The notes: a model not told the origin generated them from the letters alone. DNA of 64,000 bases from Mangrovimonas futianensis (GCF_021245805.1 NZ_JAJJNF010000005.1:330093-394092), one strand, 5' to 3'; counted from the first letter of the stretch, positions 18,100-28,134 are shown. Program-made: numbers and translations.

Positions 18100-18495
18100 A
18101 TGACAGAATTAACCTTAACTACCCCTGCACTTTTATTTTCAGCCATTTCTTTAATTATGTTAGCTTACACCAATCGGTTTTTGGCCTATGCTGCAGTGGT
18201 AAGAAGTTTGCATGCTACCTATTTGAAGGATCCAGACAAGCGTTATATTAAACAGATAGAAAACATTAAAAAACGATTGTACTTGACTAGATCCATGCAA
18301 ATATTTGGTATTTCCAGTCTACTGTTATGTGTGTTGACCATGTTTTTAATTTACATAGAACTCCACAATTTAGCGGTTTGGATTTTTGGAGTTGCCCTTA
18401 TTCTTTTAATTGTCTCTCTACTCTTATTAATTATCGAAATTCAAATTTCGGTAAAAGCGCTAGAGCATCACATTAGTGATATCGAGAATCATTAA
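18100..18495 (+). CDS. DUF2721 membrane protein
   Basis: A 131-residue protein with three hydrophobic helices, at about residues 8-30, 68-90 and 92-115, separated by a basic loop (DPDKRYIKQIENIKKRLYL). The sequence matches the general form of DUF2721 proteins, whose function is unknown. It begins 5 bases after the SdpI-like gene and so probably belongs to the same transcript. Its end overlaps the convergent peroxidase gene by 4 bases. Confidence 0.75.
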   Translation: MTELTLTTPALLFSAISLIMLAYTNRFLAYAAVVRSLHATYLKDPDKRYIKQIENIKKRLYLTRSMQIFGISSLLLCVLTMFLIYIELHNLAVWIFGVALILLIVSLLLLIIEIQISVKALEHHISDIENH

Positions 18496-20285
18496 CTTTT
18501 GGGTTGATCTTCCAAAGTATTCATAAAAGCAATGATGTCATCCATTTCTTGCTCTGTTAGATTAAGTGGATCTGTAGGTAAAGTTTGATACTCCAACTCC
18601 ATTCCCAATCCTGCACCTCCACCATCATTGTAAAAGGTCATAACTTGATCTAATGTTTCATATACACCATTATGCATATAAGGACCTGTTTTAGAAATAT
18701 TTCTGATAGTGGGGGTTTTAAAGAAATGCTTCCTTTCCTCCGTTTGGAAGACATCATACCGACCCAAATCTGTATCCACCAAATTAGAAATGGTATCCTT
18801 AGGAACTCCCAGCAATTCGAATTCACTTTCTGTAAAATTAGGCGGGACTGTACCGTTAAAAACAGGAGCAAAATGGCAGGTAGCACATTTGGCCTTACCC
18901 ATAAAAAGATTAAACCCTCTCACTTCAGAATCAGTTAAATTAGATTCCATACCATTAATGTTCTTGTCAAATTTGGAGCTGAAATCCCCAAGACTTCGTA
19001 CGAAAACAGCTATGCTATTTCTCACATTGTTTTGAGTCACCCCTTTTTTATAGATACTTATGAATTGTTTGGTATAAATGGAATCATTAGAAACCATTGC
19101 TTCTAAATCCACTAAATTGGAGTGGAATTCATTATTGTTATTAACCACATCTACTATTTGACCCTCCAAATTTCCAGTCCTTCCATCATAGAAAAAACTC
19201 TGCTGCAATGCTGCATAAGGTAGGGTTGGCGTATTTCTTAATTGTTTGGGAAACACTTTTTTGCCATCAGTAAACGCCTTATCACTATGGTGGCAAGTGG
19301 CGCAACTCATCGTATTATCCTTAGATAATCTGGTGTCATTGAACAATTGTTTTCCTAACTGGGTTTTCAAAGCTTTTAAGGAATCAACTTCTTGATAATC
19401 TGAATAAAAATCTAAATTGAAGGTATTATTTGAAAACAAGGAAGTCATATCATTTTTAAAAGCCAATTCAAATGGAAATTGTACATCCCAATCCTTTTGA
19501 ATCTCATAGAGTAATTCCAGTTGTTTATGTGAATGTTCCTTGATAAACTGAAATCTGTCAAAAGTATCGAAGTCTGAAGCTTGTAATTGTTCCATACTTG
19601 ATTCAATCTCCATTTTAAACTGATTATACAACGCTACAGAAGTGAATTCAGATTGATATAGATTCATAATGTCATTTAAACTACCATAACACAAGACAGC
19701 TTCATCTAAAGATGCTTCCAAAACTGGAGAATCAAAACCTGTGATACCAGTTAAAGCAATTCTGGCAATTTCATCTCGAATCATCCATATAAGATGATAA
19801 TCCTTCAACTTTAAGGAAACATTTGCTCGTATCAATTTTAAGCGGTCTTGAGTTTTATTTGCCACTTCCTGAAGATTTTTGATGTCTAAAGAATCCTCAA
19901 AAATCAATTCCTCTATAACCTGAAAACCAAAAGGTTTTTTGATTTTAATATCAGTCGCGTCTTCTTCTTCAACTTTTAAAATATTAGGCGCGTTTAAGGA
20001 CTTGTAATTTTCCTTATCAGTAAACGCCAAAATAGGCTCTATACGCTTAAAATGGGTTCGAGATTGTTTATAGTGTTTTAAAAATTGCTCTTGAGTACTA
20101 GCTTTTTTGAAATTTTCCAACGAAGCTATACAGCTGTCTAATTGATTTTTGTACTTACTCTGAAGCTGTTCTGCTACTGGTACCTGTCTGATTTCCTCTT
20201 TCTTTTTACAACCCACTATTATAACGAGGAAAAGACACACCCAAATAAGGTGTGCCTTTTTTATCTTAACCTGGAAAGTGTTCAT
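18492..20285 (-). CDS. Di-haem cytochrome c peroxidase family lipoprotein
   Basis: A 597-residue periplasmic enzyme of the CcpA/MauG family. The signal peptide ends in a lipobox cysteine (LVIIVGCKKKEE). The first 290 residues form a helical region without haem motifs, as in the longer Bacteroidota members that carry an imelysin-like N-terminal part. The C-terminal half has two CXXCH haem sites, SCATCHHSDKAF and KCATCHFAPVF. Classical members reduce hydrogen peroxide with cytochrome electrons; the long form's substrate is not known. Its ATG overlaps the PhoX-like stop by one base (TAATG), implying translational coupling. Confidence 0.85.
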   Translation of the reverse strand: MNTFQVKIKKAHLIWVCLFLVIIVGCKKKEEIRQVPVAEQLQSKYKNQLDSCIASLENFKKASTQEQFLKHYKQSRTHFKRIEPILAFTDKENYKSLNAPNILKVEEEDATDIKIKKPFGFQVIEELIFEDSLDIKNLQEVANKTQDRLKLIRANVSLKLKDYHLIWMIRDEIARIALTGITGFDSPVLEASLDEAVLCYGSLNDIMNLYQSEFTSVALYNQFKMEIESSMEQLQASDFDTFDRFQFIKEHSHKQLELLYEIQKDWDVQFPFELAFKNDMTSLFSNNTFNLDFYSDYQEVDSLKALKTQLGKQLFNDTRLSKDNTMSCATCHHSDKAFTDGKKVFPKQLRNTPTLPYAALQQSFFYDGRTGNLEGQIVDVVNNNNEFHSNLVDLEAMVSNDSIYTKQFISIYKKGVTQNNVRNSIAVFVRSLGDFSSKFDKNINGMESNLTDSEVRGFNLFMGKAKCATCHFAPVFNGTVPPNFTESEFELLGVPKDTISNLVDTDLGRYDVFQTEERKHFFKTPTIRNISKTGPYMHNGVYETLDQVMTFYNDGGGAGLGMELEYQTLPTDPLNLTEQEMDDIIAFMNTLEDQPKS

Positions 20286-21757
20286 TATCTATCCAATCCT
20301 TCTAGAATGTACAACATACTTCCTTCCTTTCTACTATCAGCAGCAGGATTGGCATTAGGATCTGTAAAAGCTGAACCGTCTGCTGGTTCCCAACCATGAT
20401 TTTGGGTCATCATTAAGAAAGTATCTTCCTTTCCTACAATATCTGAAATATCAATCATTCCAGTAATTTCCCAAATACTATCAACAGTACCGTAACCTTG
20501 AGCTTGAGCCGCCACTTGGTCACACTCTAAAACAACTTTCATTGTACCTGTATTTAAATCATATTGGTATAGTCTAGCAAAGTGAGTTTTATCAGCTGTA
20601 TCAAAATAACCGTTTGGATCTTCTTGAATGTAAGCGAAATTTTCAGTTACAACAATGTTATCAGGACTTGAAAAATCTTTTGCTATTCCGTCTAATTTAT
20701 CTCCATCCAATACGCAAGTAATGGTACCGGCACCTGTAGGATCGTTAGGGTTTAAATTAACTTTGTAAACTCGACCATAAACAGAACCTTTACCAATTAA
20801 GTCTGGTTTTTGACGTCCAGTTACGCAGAAATAAATTTCTCTATTGTTGGCAGCAGAACCTCTTCTCCAATCGATATCTTCCAATCTAGAAAAACCGATA
20901 ACTCCTTTATTTTTACATTCGGCATCCAAAAGATCTTTTTGAGTTTCTTCCAACTCAACAAAATCTATCGCATAAGTCTGCCCCTCTTCCATATCCATTT
21001 CAAAATTAACATTGGCATCTGTTACTCTCAAACCGTACAATTGTCCGCCGCTAAGATCTCCTGTGTTACCAACATACATTCCCAATTGACCAGAAGGAAC
21101 TGTATTATCAGAATGATCATCACCAATAAAAACTACTGTTTTACCAGGATATGCATCTTTACCTATAGCAACAGCATTTTCAGTATCCCATTGTCCCATA
21201 TTATTTAACATGGTGGCCACTGAAGCACTGGATGCATCTTTATATGGATCTGTTGCAAAAACACCTTGAGAGGATCCGCCCCATTCACCTCCAGATAAAT
21301 ATAATGGTCCGAAACCATGTTCTTCTGGAGTAATCATAGAACCTGAGCATTGTGCTGTAGCTGCAGTAGCTTGTGCATTTAAAATATATTCTCCTGCAAC
21401 TGGTTTAAAGGTTTCGTCTAGAGTAATACGAGCGATAGAATAATCGGCTTCAATATTATTGATTAGGGTAAATGTATTATCTGAATTTCTTAATAATCCA
21501 GCTCCATCAGCCATGGAACCATAAACAAAATTTGGTGTGTTTACCAATTGATCTTCAGAAGACAATAAGGTATATACATTAATTCCAGAAAACTCTGGTG
21601 CCACATCCAATAATGCTGGAGATTGTGAGTGGGCCTGTAATTGTACCAAATTAGTAGGTTCTGGGTTTGCAGTTGGGGTGTTGTCATCGTCATTGTTACA
21701 AGCTCCCAAAGCTAAAAGACCGAAAAGGCCTAAAGAAATTTTGTAGTAATTGTTCAT
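20285..21757 (-). CDS. PhoX-like (DUF839) lipoprotein
   Basis: A 490-residue lipoprotein: the signal peptide ends at GLLALGACNNDDDN, with a long acidic and Pro-rich linker. The body is a beta-propeller-like protein with the DUF839 signature FSSPDNIVVTENFAYIQED near residue 365. PhoX enzymes are calcium- and iron-dependent alkaline phosphatases, but many DUF839 proteins are uncharacterised, and I could not confirm the metal ligands. It is the first gene of a pair with the di-haem peroxidase. A role in phosphate or metal scavenging is possible but not shown by the sequence. Confidence 0.75.
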   Translation of the reverse strand: MNNYYKISLGLFGLLALGACNNDDDNTPTANPEPTNLVQLQAHSQSPALLDVAPEFSGINVYTLLSSEDQLVNTPNFVYGSMADGAGLLRNSDNTFTLINNIEADYSIARITLDETFKPVAGEYILNAQATAATAQCSGSMITPEEHGFGPLYLSGGEWGGSSQGVFATDPYKDASSASVATMLNNMGQWDTENAVAIGKDAYPGKTVVFIGDDHSDNTVPSGQLGMYVGNTGDLSGGQLYGLRVTDANVNFEMDMEEGQTYAIDFVELEETQKDLLDAECKNKGVIGFSRLEDIDWRRGSAANNREIYFCVTGRQKPDLIGKGSVYGRVYKVNLNPNDPTGAGTITCVLDGDKLDGIAKDFSSPDNIVVTENFAYIQEDPNGYFDTADKTHFARLYQYDLNTGTMKVVLECDQVAAQAQGYGTVDSIWEITGMIDISDIVGKEDTFLMMTQNHGWEPADGSAFTDPNANPAADSRKEGSMLYILEGLDR

Positions 21758-21885
21758 CTTTGTTGATTAATTTTTAAATGATGAAGCAAAACAACAACAA
21801 CAATGTAAAGTCCTACTAAAGGAAATATTAAATAAAATTCAAGCTTAGGTTAAGACTGTTAATTTAAAGTTATGTAAGAAATTTT

Positions 21886-23517
21886 TTAATCTAACTTAGG
21901 TAATACAAAATCATCGAGAGCACTCGATTCCTTCATTAAGGCTTCAATTTCTGCAGATGATCTTGGTGCTTCTCCCGAAAGGTTAACAGGACCATTCTCT
22001 GTAATAAGAATATCGTCTTCAATTCTTACAGCAATTCCCCACCATTTTTCATCACAAGGACTTCCATCTGGTATATAGATACCGGGTTCTACTGTAATAA
22101 CCATATTAGCTTCAAAATTACCGTAGGTTCCTGGATCATGTACATCAAGGCCTAAATAATGGCTACTTCCATGTGGGTAATAGGAATGAACTTCATCTAT
22201 GGAACTAATAATACCTAGCTTTAATAAGCCTTCATTCACTACTTGACGTGTAGCAATATTAGGCGACTGAAAACTAGCTCCAACCACAGATGCCTCTATT
22301 CCCGCTTCCTGAGCCTCATAAACAATATCATAAATGGCTTTTTGTTCTTTACTGAACTTTCCATTTGCCGGAATTGTTCTGGTCACATCAGCACTATAGC
22401 CATGGTATTCGGCACCTAAATCCATTAATACCAATTCATTTTCAACATGCATTTTACTGTTTTCTATGTAATGTAATACACACCCATTGTTTCCAGCACC
22501 TACAATGCTTGGGTAGCCTTCATACTCACTGCCATATTTTTTATAAACATACTCATGAATGCCTTGAACTTCAAGCTCAGACATTCCTGGATGCATCGCC
22601 TTCATAACCTCCCGTTGTCCCATGGAGGAGATTCTCACAGCTTTGGTTAACAACGTTAATTCTTCTGCAGTCTTAATTTGTCTCAATTGGGCCATAAGTG
22701 TTGATAAACCTCTCACATCAATATTGCTTTGGTTTTCTGCCTCAATTTTGATGACTTGCTGTTTTAACTCTCTTCTCAGTTCATCATTATCTGATGCCGC
22801 ATATTTAGATATAATTTGATCCTCTTTTAAATCGGGATAATATTCTAACACCTTACCTAAAGTTTGGGCCACATTGGCACTGTTTTCAATCTCGGTAGAT
22901 TTAATCATTTGATAAGCCCGTTCCTGTATTTGAGAAGAAGGTTTGAAAGTTTCAAAATTGATTTGGGATTTGAATGATTGAACCAAATCATGAAGGTCCG
23001 CCTTATTTCTAGAAGAATTTCTGTAATCATCATTGAAATTCTCAAACATGATCTTGTCAAATTTCGAAAAATCAATATTGTTTTCTAGAAATTCCTTGCC
23101 ATTATAAGCATTTTCTATGCCTAATTGATTTTTTGCTCCTTCAATACCTAATCGATGACCTGTCCACATCTCGGCCATAGGGTTTTTCTCCTGCACATAC
23201 ATTAATTCGTTAAAGGTATTCCCTTCCTTGTCAGTTTGATCTGTTGAAAAGACAACTAAAACAGCATGTGGTTCTTTGTATCCTGTTAAATAATAAAAAT
23301 TGGGATCCTGATGGTAAACATAGTCTACATCATTAGCTCGATTTCTTACGGGATTTGCAAAAAAGACAGCCACACTATTTTCAGGCATTGAGGCCCTTAA
23401 AGCTTCGCGTCTATTTCTGTGAAACTCTTTACTTAAATAATCTGTTGGCAAATCTGTTTGCGCAACTATTTCTGAAAAAATAAAAATGGAAAAAATACTT
23501 AAAATAAAGGTTTTCAT
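21886..23517 (-). CDS. Secreted Xaa-Pro aminopeptidase (M24B)
   Basis: A metallopeptidase that removes N-terminal residues ahead of proline. It has 543 residues with a signal peptide (MKTFILSIFSIFIFSEIVAQ), so unlike E. coli PepP it is exported. The N-terminal creatinase-like domain begins at about residue 30; the catalytic pita-bread domain follows. Metal ligands are visible in VLMDLGAEYHGYSADVTRT (Asp, Asp), HGSSHYLGLDVHD (His), ITVEPGIYI (Glu) and VRIEDDILIT (Glu). It has its own transcript with no close neighbour on the strand. It may help process peptides for nutrition. Confidence 0.9.
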   Translation of the reverse strand: MKTFILSIFSIFIFSEIVAQTDLPTDYLSKEFHRNRREALRASMPENSVAVFFANPVRNRANDVDYVYHQDPNFYYLTGYKEPHAVLVVFSTDQTDKEGNTFNELMYVQEKNPMAEMWTGHRLGIEGAKNQLGIENAYNGKEFLENNIDFSKFDKIMFENFNDDYRNSSRNKADLHDLVQSFKSQINFETFKPSSQIQERAYQMIKSTEIENSANVAQTLGKVLEYYPDLKEDQIISKYAASDNDELRRELKQQVIKIEAENQSNIDVRGLSTLMAQLRQIKTAEELTLLTKAVRISSMGQREVMKAMHPGMSELEVQGIHEYVYKKYGSEYEGYPSIVGAGNNGCVLHYIENSKMHVENELVLMDLGAEYHGYSADVTRTIPANGKFSKEQKAIYDIVYEAQEAGIEASVVGASFQSPNIATRQVVNEGLLKLGIISSIDEVHSYYPHGSSHYLGLDVHDPGTYGNFEANMVITVEPGIYIPDGSPCDEKWWGIAVRIEDDILITENGPVNLSGEAPRSSAEIEALMKESSALDDFVLPKLD

Positions 23518-23644
23518 ATAACTAAATATTAGAGGATTATCTAAAATACATAAATCTTTGAAAGACCTACTATATCGTCATTAAAATTAACATTTAAATG
23601 ATAGAGGAACCCTTTATGCCCCCTTATTTCCGTTATATTTTCTT

Positions 23645-23652
23645 TACATTTG
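23645..23652 (+). promoter_or_regulatory. -7 promoter element of gcvT
   Basis: TACATTTG matches TAnnTTTG exactly and puts the transcript start about 15 bases before the gcvT ATG. No good -33 element is visible. Confidence 0.55.
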
Positions 23653-23671
23653 TGCTTTTAAAAACAAACTA

Positions 23672-24754
23672 ATGAAAAACACAGCACTATATGATACCCA
23701 CGTGGCTTTAGGTGCCAAAATGGTTCCTTTTGCAGGATATAATATGCCCGTTCAATATGAAGGTGTCAACATAGAACATGAAACCGTAAGAAAAGGAGTT
23801 GGCGTATTTGACGTGTCCCACATGGGTGAATTTTTAATTGAAGGCCCCAATGCATTGGAACTAATTCAAAAAGTTAGCACCAATGATGCTTCAAAACTTA
23901 CTATTGGAAAAGCGCAATATAGTTGTATGCCTAATGATAATGGTGGAATCGTTGATGACTTAATTATTTATCGAATTAAGGAAGAGACCTATTTGTTGGT
24001 TGTAAATGCAAGCAATATTGAAAAAGATTGGAACTGGATTTCATCAAAAAATGATGTAGGTGCTGAAATGAGAAATCTTAGTGATGACTATTCACTATTG
24101 GCAATTCAAGGCCCTAAAGCTGTTGAAGCTATGCAATCTTTAAGTAGTCATGATTTATCGGCTATTACTTTCTATAATTTTATTGTTGGTGATTTTGCTG
24201 GTATTGAACATGTAATCATCTCTGCAACTGGTTATACAGGAAGTGGTGGTTTTGAAATTTATTGTAAAAACAGTGAGGTAAAACAAGTATGGGATAAAGT
24301 TATGGAGGCTGGTTCAAGCTTTGGAATAAAACCTATTGGATTGGCTGCTAGAGATACTTTAAGATTGGAAATGGGATATTGTCTATATGGAAATGACATT
24401 GATGATTCAACCTCTCCTATTGAAGCTGGTTTGGGCTGGATTACAAAATTCACCAAGGATTTTACTAATAGTGAAGCCTTAAAAGCTGAGAAAGAAGCTG
24501 GTCCAAAAAGAAAATTAATTGCTTTCGAATTGGATGAAAGAGGAATTCCAAGACATGATTATTCTATTGTTGATGAACAAGGAAATGACATTGGCCATGT
24601 AACCTCAGGTACCATGGCACCAAGTCTAGGAAAAGGAATTGGTTTGGGATATGTAGTTACAGAACAAGCTTCCCTTGGCAATAAGATTTTTATTCAAATT
24701 AGAAAAAATGCAGTTCCGGCAAGTATTGTAAAATTGCCGTTTTACAAGGGATAA
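23672..24754 (+). CDS. gcvT: Glycine cleavage system aminomethyltransferase (T protein)
   Basis: Transfers the methylene group from aminomethyl-lipoyl H protein to tetrahydrofolate, releasing ammonia. It has 360 residues. The N-terminus (ALYDTHVALGAKMVPFAGY) and the folate-site segment GVGVFDVSHMGEF are typical, as is GYTGSGGFEIY in the middle. The other gcv genes are not adjacent, which is usual in flavobacteria. A terminator with a long loop follows. Confidence 0.96.
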   Translation: MKNTALYDTHVALGAKMVPFAGYNMPVQYEGVNIEHETVRKGVGVFDVSHMGEFLIEGPNALELIQKVSTNDASKLTIGKAQYSCMPNDNGGIVDDLIIYRIKEETYLLVVNASNIEKDWNWISSKNDVGAEMRNLSDDYSLLAIQGPKAVEAMQSLSSHDLSAITFYNFIVGDFAGIEHVIISATGYTGSGGFEIYCKNSEVKQVWDKVMEAGSSFGIKPIGLAARDTLRLEMGYCLYGNDIDDSTSPIEAGLGWITKFTKDFTNSEALKAEKEAGPKRKLIAFELDERGIPRHDYSIVDEQGNDIGHVTSGTMAPSLGKGIGLGYVVTEQASLGNKIFIQIRKNAVPASIVKLPFYKG

Positions 24755-24773
24755 TATGCCAAGAAATAAATAA

Positions 24774-24827
24774 AATCACTGCTCTTTCGTTTTAAGGTAA
24801 TCATCATGAAAGTCAGTGATTTTTTTT
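24774..24827 (+). terminator. Probable terminator after gcvT
   Basis: AATCACTG (24774-24781) pairs with CAGTGATT (24814-24821), followed by a T tract of eight; the loop is 32 bases. Confidence 0.65.
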
Positions 24828-24857
24828 GTTTAAGATTCTGTATTAAAAAAAGTATAA

Positions 24858-25685
24858 ATGCCAAAATCGGACAAACATAGAATACTTATTTTTGGAGCAA
24901 GTGGCTTTTTAGGCAACTCGCTTTATAAAGAGCTATGTCCCTATTTTAACACTTTTGGTACTTATAAAACTTCAAAGCATGAGTTTGAAAAAAACAAGCA
25001 CTTTTTTCAATATGATATAGAAGAAGATGATGTTTTTGAAATCTTAAATGCGGTCAAACCTACCCTTATCATTTCAGCATTACGAGGTGATTTTTCTGCT
25101 CAAACCATAGCTCATTCACACATGCTTGAATATATAAAGGATAAGAAAATCAAGTTTATTTTCTTGTCTTCTGCCAATGTATTTGATGCGTATAGTAAAT
25201 ACCCTAGCTATGAAAACGATAAAACCTTAAGCCATAGTGTTTATGGTCATTTTAAGATTAAAATTGAAAACATGCTCATGCGATTACCAAAAAAACAAAT
25301 AGTAATCGCCAGATTACCAATGGTTTTTGGTTCCCACTCTCCTAGAATCTCAGAATTAAGGCAGGCATTTAAAGAAGTGGAATCTATTGAAGTGTTTCCA
25401 AATTTAATCATGAATGTCACCACCGATTCCAAATTAACACAGCAAATTCATTATATCATCAATAGAAATAAATCTGGAGTTTTTCACTTAGGAAGTAATG
25501 ATCTTGTTCACCATGATGATTTTATCAAAGAAATTTTAAATTCTTTGGGTAGTATGAACCCTGTTTTAAAACGTGTTTATACAACAAATGACGATAGATA
25601 CTTAGCTGTCCTTCCCCAAGAAAACCTATTACCCAAACACTTACAATTATATAGTCATGAAATTTTAAAAGAGTTAGAGGTTTGA
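24858..25685 (+). CDS. NAD(P)-dependent RmlD-like reductase/epimerase family protein
   Basis: A 275-residue Rossmann protein. The nucleotide loop is ILIFGASGFLGNSLY at residues 9-23. FLSSANVFD fits the catalytic serine strand, and a later YGHFKIKIE matches the YxxxK motif, both as in extended SDR and RmlD-type enzymes. These act on nucleotide sugars or similar compounds. The substrate cannot be read from the sequence. It stands between gcvT and the pterin dehydratase and has no sugar-biosynthesis neighbours, so a link to dTDP-rhamnose is unlikely. Confidence 0.72.
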   Translation: MPKSDKHRILIFGASGFLGNSLYKELCPYFNTFGTYKTSKHEFEKNKHFFQYDIEEDDVFEILNAVKPTLIISALRGDFSAQTIAHSHMLEYIKDKKIKFIFLSSANVFDAYSKYPSYENDKTLSHSVYGHFKIKIENMLMRLPKKQIVIARLPMVFGSHSPRISELRQAFKEVESIEVFPNLIMNVTTDSKLTQQIHYIINRNKSGVFHLGSNDLVHHDDFIKEILNSLGSMNPVLKRVYTTNDDRYLAVLPQENLLPKHLQLYSHEILKELEV

Positions 25686-25726
25686 TTGAAATTCCTTACC
25701 TTTAAAAGAAACTAAAACCTTTAATC

Positions 25727-26017
25727 ATGACTAAACTATCAGACCAAGAAATTGAAGCTAAATTATTAAGATTTCCAGATTGGGAGTATTACGAGAATGC
25801 CATTCATGTTGAGTTTGAATTCGACAATTTTAAAGATTGTTTCAGTGCCATGAGTCGGATAGCCTTTGAATGTGAAGCTTTAAATCATCATCCCAACTGG
25901 GCTAATGTTTACAATATTTTGACCATTTCTCTTTCTACACATGATGTTGATGGTGTTACTGAAAAGGACTTTAAATTGGCTGAAGCCATAGAAACCATTG
26001 TTGAAGTTCAAGAATAA
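25727..26017 (+). CDS. phhB: Pterin-4a-carbinolamine dehydratase
   Basis: Recycles the 4a-hydroxy-tetrahydropterin formed by aromatic amino acid hydroxylases. It has 96 residues, the normal length. The signature ECEALNHHPNWANVYN contains the paired histidines and the later His (THDVDGVTEKD) of the active site. The hydroxylase gene itself is not in this window. It lies 41 bases after the RmlD-like gene and may share its transcript. Confidence 0.93.
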   Translation: MTKLSDQEIEAKLLRFPDWEYYENAIHVEFEFDNFKDCFSAMSRIAFECEALNHHPNWANVYNILTISLSTHDVDGVTEKDFKLAEAIETIVEVQE

Positions 26018-26081
26018 GCACTTATAAAAAATAAGTTTCATTTATTTTTATATTTTAGTCCTGCCTCAAATTTAACAAGCA

Positions 26082-28133
26082 TTGAAATATTTTTATCTTG
26101 GATGTTTTCTTCTTTTGAACTACTTGGCAGTAGCTCAATCTAACACCCTATTTAACAGTCAACTCAAATCCCTTCATAATATCTATAAAGAACTTCACTT
26201 TGCTGGTAAACCAGTAGATGATTCTTTATCGGTTGGGGTTTATCATTTATTTATCAATAATTTAGATGAAGAACAAAATTTACTTCGAATTGATGACTTC
26301 AAAACTTTTTCAAGTGATTCTCTTAACATCGATAATTATTTAGAAGCAAGTAATAGTGATTTCATTGATAAATATGTTGATATTTTAACAAGCCGCATTG
26401 AGGAAACAAAAGACTATATTGCTTCACTATCTAAAGTAAAACTTGAATATACAGGAAAGGACACCATCCATTATTCAAGTCATAAAAAGCACTATTACAA
26501 GCAAAACAAAAAGGCATCGGAACTTTATTGGAACAAGATTATTAAGTATGAAGTTATTAAGACCATAATAGAAGAAGATAGTACACTTCAACTGATTCAG
26601 TCAAATTTTGCCAAAAAAGAAGAAGGCATTAAAAATGTTGTTATTGAGAAGGAACTATGCAAGTTGAATGAAATTATTAACCAAAAAGGGGGAGTTGAAT
26701 CTTTTGTAAAGGAGTGCTTTCTTAAAGCCTACTGCGCGTATCAAGATCCACATTCTACCTATTTTAACAATGCTGAGCGTGATTTGTTTCATCATTACTT
26801 GGGAACAAATCAACTTACCTACGGAATCCTTCCATCAAAGAATAAAGATAATGATTTGGTAGTTGAGCAAATCATTCCAGGAAGTAGTGCTTTTAAAAAT
26901 GGAGAAATTGAAGAAGATGATGTCATAAAAAGTATCACCTCAGGGCAGATGACTTTAGAAACCTATTGCATTTCCATTAATGAAGTAGATAAATTCCTAA
27001 ATGATGATTCACATAAAGTGGCCACCTTTAAAATTAAAAAAAGGGACGGAACCATTAAGGAAGTTAAATTAGCCAAAACCATTATGAAATCTGATGATAA
27101 TTCCATCACGGGTTTTGTTTTAAAGTCAGATGAGGAAGCATTCGGTTACATTAAAATACCTAGTTTTTATACTGATTTTGATTCGCCACGAGGCATTGGA
27201 CTTTCGCAGGACTTTTCAAAAGAATTATACAAACTGCAAAAGGAAAATATTAAAGGTCTCATTATTGATCTAAGATTCAATGGTGGAGGCTCCATTCATG
27301 AAGCCACTAATCTCTCGGGAATGTTTATAGACAAAGGGCCAATAGCCATTGAAAGTGATAGATATTCCAATCAATTTACTATAAGAGACCCTAATAGAGG
27401 TTCCTTATTTACAAAGCCCGTGGTAATAATGATTAATGAATCCAGTGCTTCGGCCTCCGAATTTTTCTCTGGGGCAATGCAAGATTACAACCGAGCCCTG
27501 ATTGTTGGATCAAACTCTTTTGGCAAGGGAACAGCGCAAGTCATTCTGCCATTAGATACGTTAGATTTAACCCAAGGCTATACTAAAATTACTTTCGAAA
27601 AATTCTACAGGGCAACAGGAAAAGGGGTTCAACAAAAAGGAATTGCCCCAGATATTCAACTGCCCTCTTTGTATGAAAACTTTAATATGGACGAGAAATC
27701 AAATGATTTCAGTATTCCTAATGATGATATTACCCCAACCCTAGCACTGAGACCACTTAAAAAATTACCCATTGAACATCTTATCGGGTTAAGTAAAAAT
27801 CGCGTTGAACATTCAGAAGATTTCAAGAAGATTAAAGAATTGAATCAAGTGCTTCTCAGGGAAATTATCAATAAGAATAAGACTTATGCCCTTACGATTG
27901 ATAATGTTTTTGAGGATATTGAACAATTAAACAATCTCTACAAGTCGTTCCAAGATATGGATACAACTGATGTTGAACTAGAAGTTGAAAATACCAAATC
28001 AACCATTGAAGTTTTGCAGTATAGTGAAGACATGCAACTCATCAATGAAGACATAATGAATAATATATCTCATGATATTTATATAAGCGAATCATTTAAC
28101 ATCTTAAAAGACTTAATCAACAAACTAAACTAA
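26082..28133 (+). CDS. Secreted S41 tail-specific protease
   Basis: A 683-residue carboxy-terminal processing protease. It starts at TTG: no in-frame ATG lies nearby, and the TTG gives a good signal peptide (MKYFYLGCFLLLNYLAVAQ). A PDZ domain lies near residues 245-335 (LVVEQIIPGSSAFKNGEIEEDD). The S41 core follows, with GLIIDLRFNGGGS, the catalytic serine region INESSASASEFF, and the lysine region NSFGKGTAQ. Residues 550-683 form a helical C-terminal extension. Family members degrade misfolded or tagged periplasmic proteins. The next gene, encoding another secreted protein, starts one base after its stop. Confidence 0.87.
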   Translation: MKYFYLGCFLLLNYLAVAQSNTLFNSQLKSLHNIYKELHFAGKPVDDSLSVGVYHLFINNLDEEQNLLRIDDFKTFSSDSLNIDNYLEASNSDFIDKYVDILTSRIEETKDYIASLSKVKLEYTGKDTIHYSSHKKHYYKQNKKASELYWNKIIKYEVIKTIIEEDSTLQLIQSNFAKKEEGIKNVVIEKELCKLNEIINQKGGVESFVKECFLKAYCAYQDPHSTYFNNAERDLFHHYLGTNQLTYGILPSKNKDNDLVVEQIIPGSSAFKNGEIEEDDVIKSITSGQMTLETYCISINEVDKFLNDDSHKVATFKIKKRDGTIKEVKLAKTIMKSDDNSITGFVLKSDEEAFGYIKIPSFYTDFDSPRGIGLSQDFSKELYKLQKENIKGLIIDLRFNGGGSIHEATNLSGMFIDKGPIAIESDRYSNQFTIRDPNRGSLFTKPVVIMINESSASASEFFSGAMQDYNRALIVGSNSFGKGTAQVILPLDTLDLTQGYTKITFEKFYRATGKGVQQKGIAPDIQLPSLYENFNMDEKSNDFSIPNDDITPTLALRPLKKLPIEHLIGLSKNRVEHSEDFKKIKELNQVLLREIINKNKTYALTIDNVFEDIEQLNNLYKSFQDMDTTDVELEVENTKSTIEVLQYSEDMQLINEDIMNNISHDIYISESFNILKDLINKLN

Positions 28134-28134
28134 C

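Noticed and set aside
23518..23671. Glycine riboswitch before gcvT
   Set aside because: The leader from the predicted transcript start is only about 15 bases, too short for an aptamer, and no paired motif was seen.
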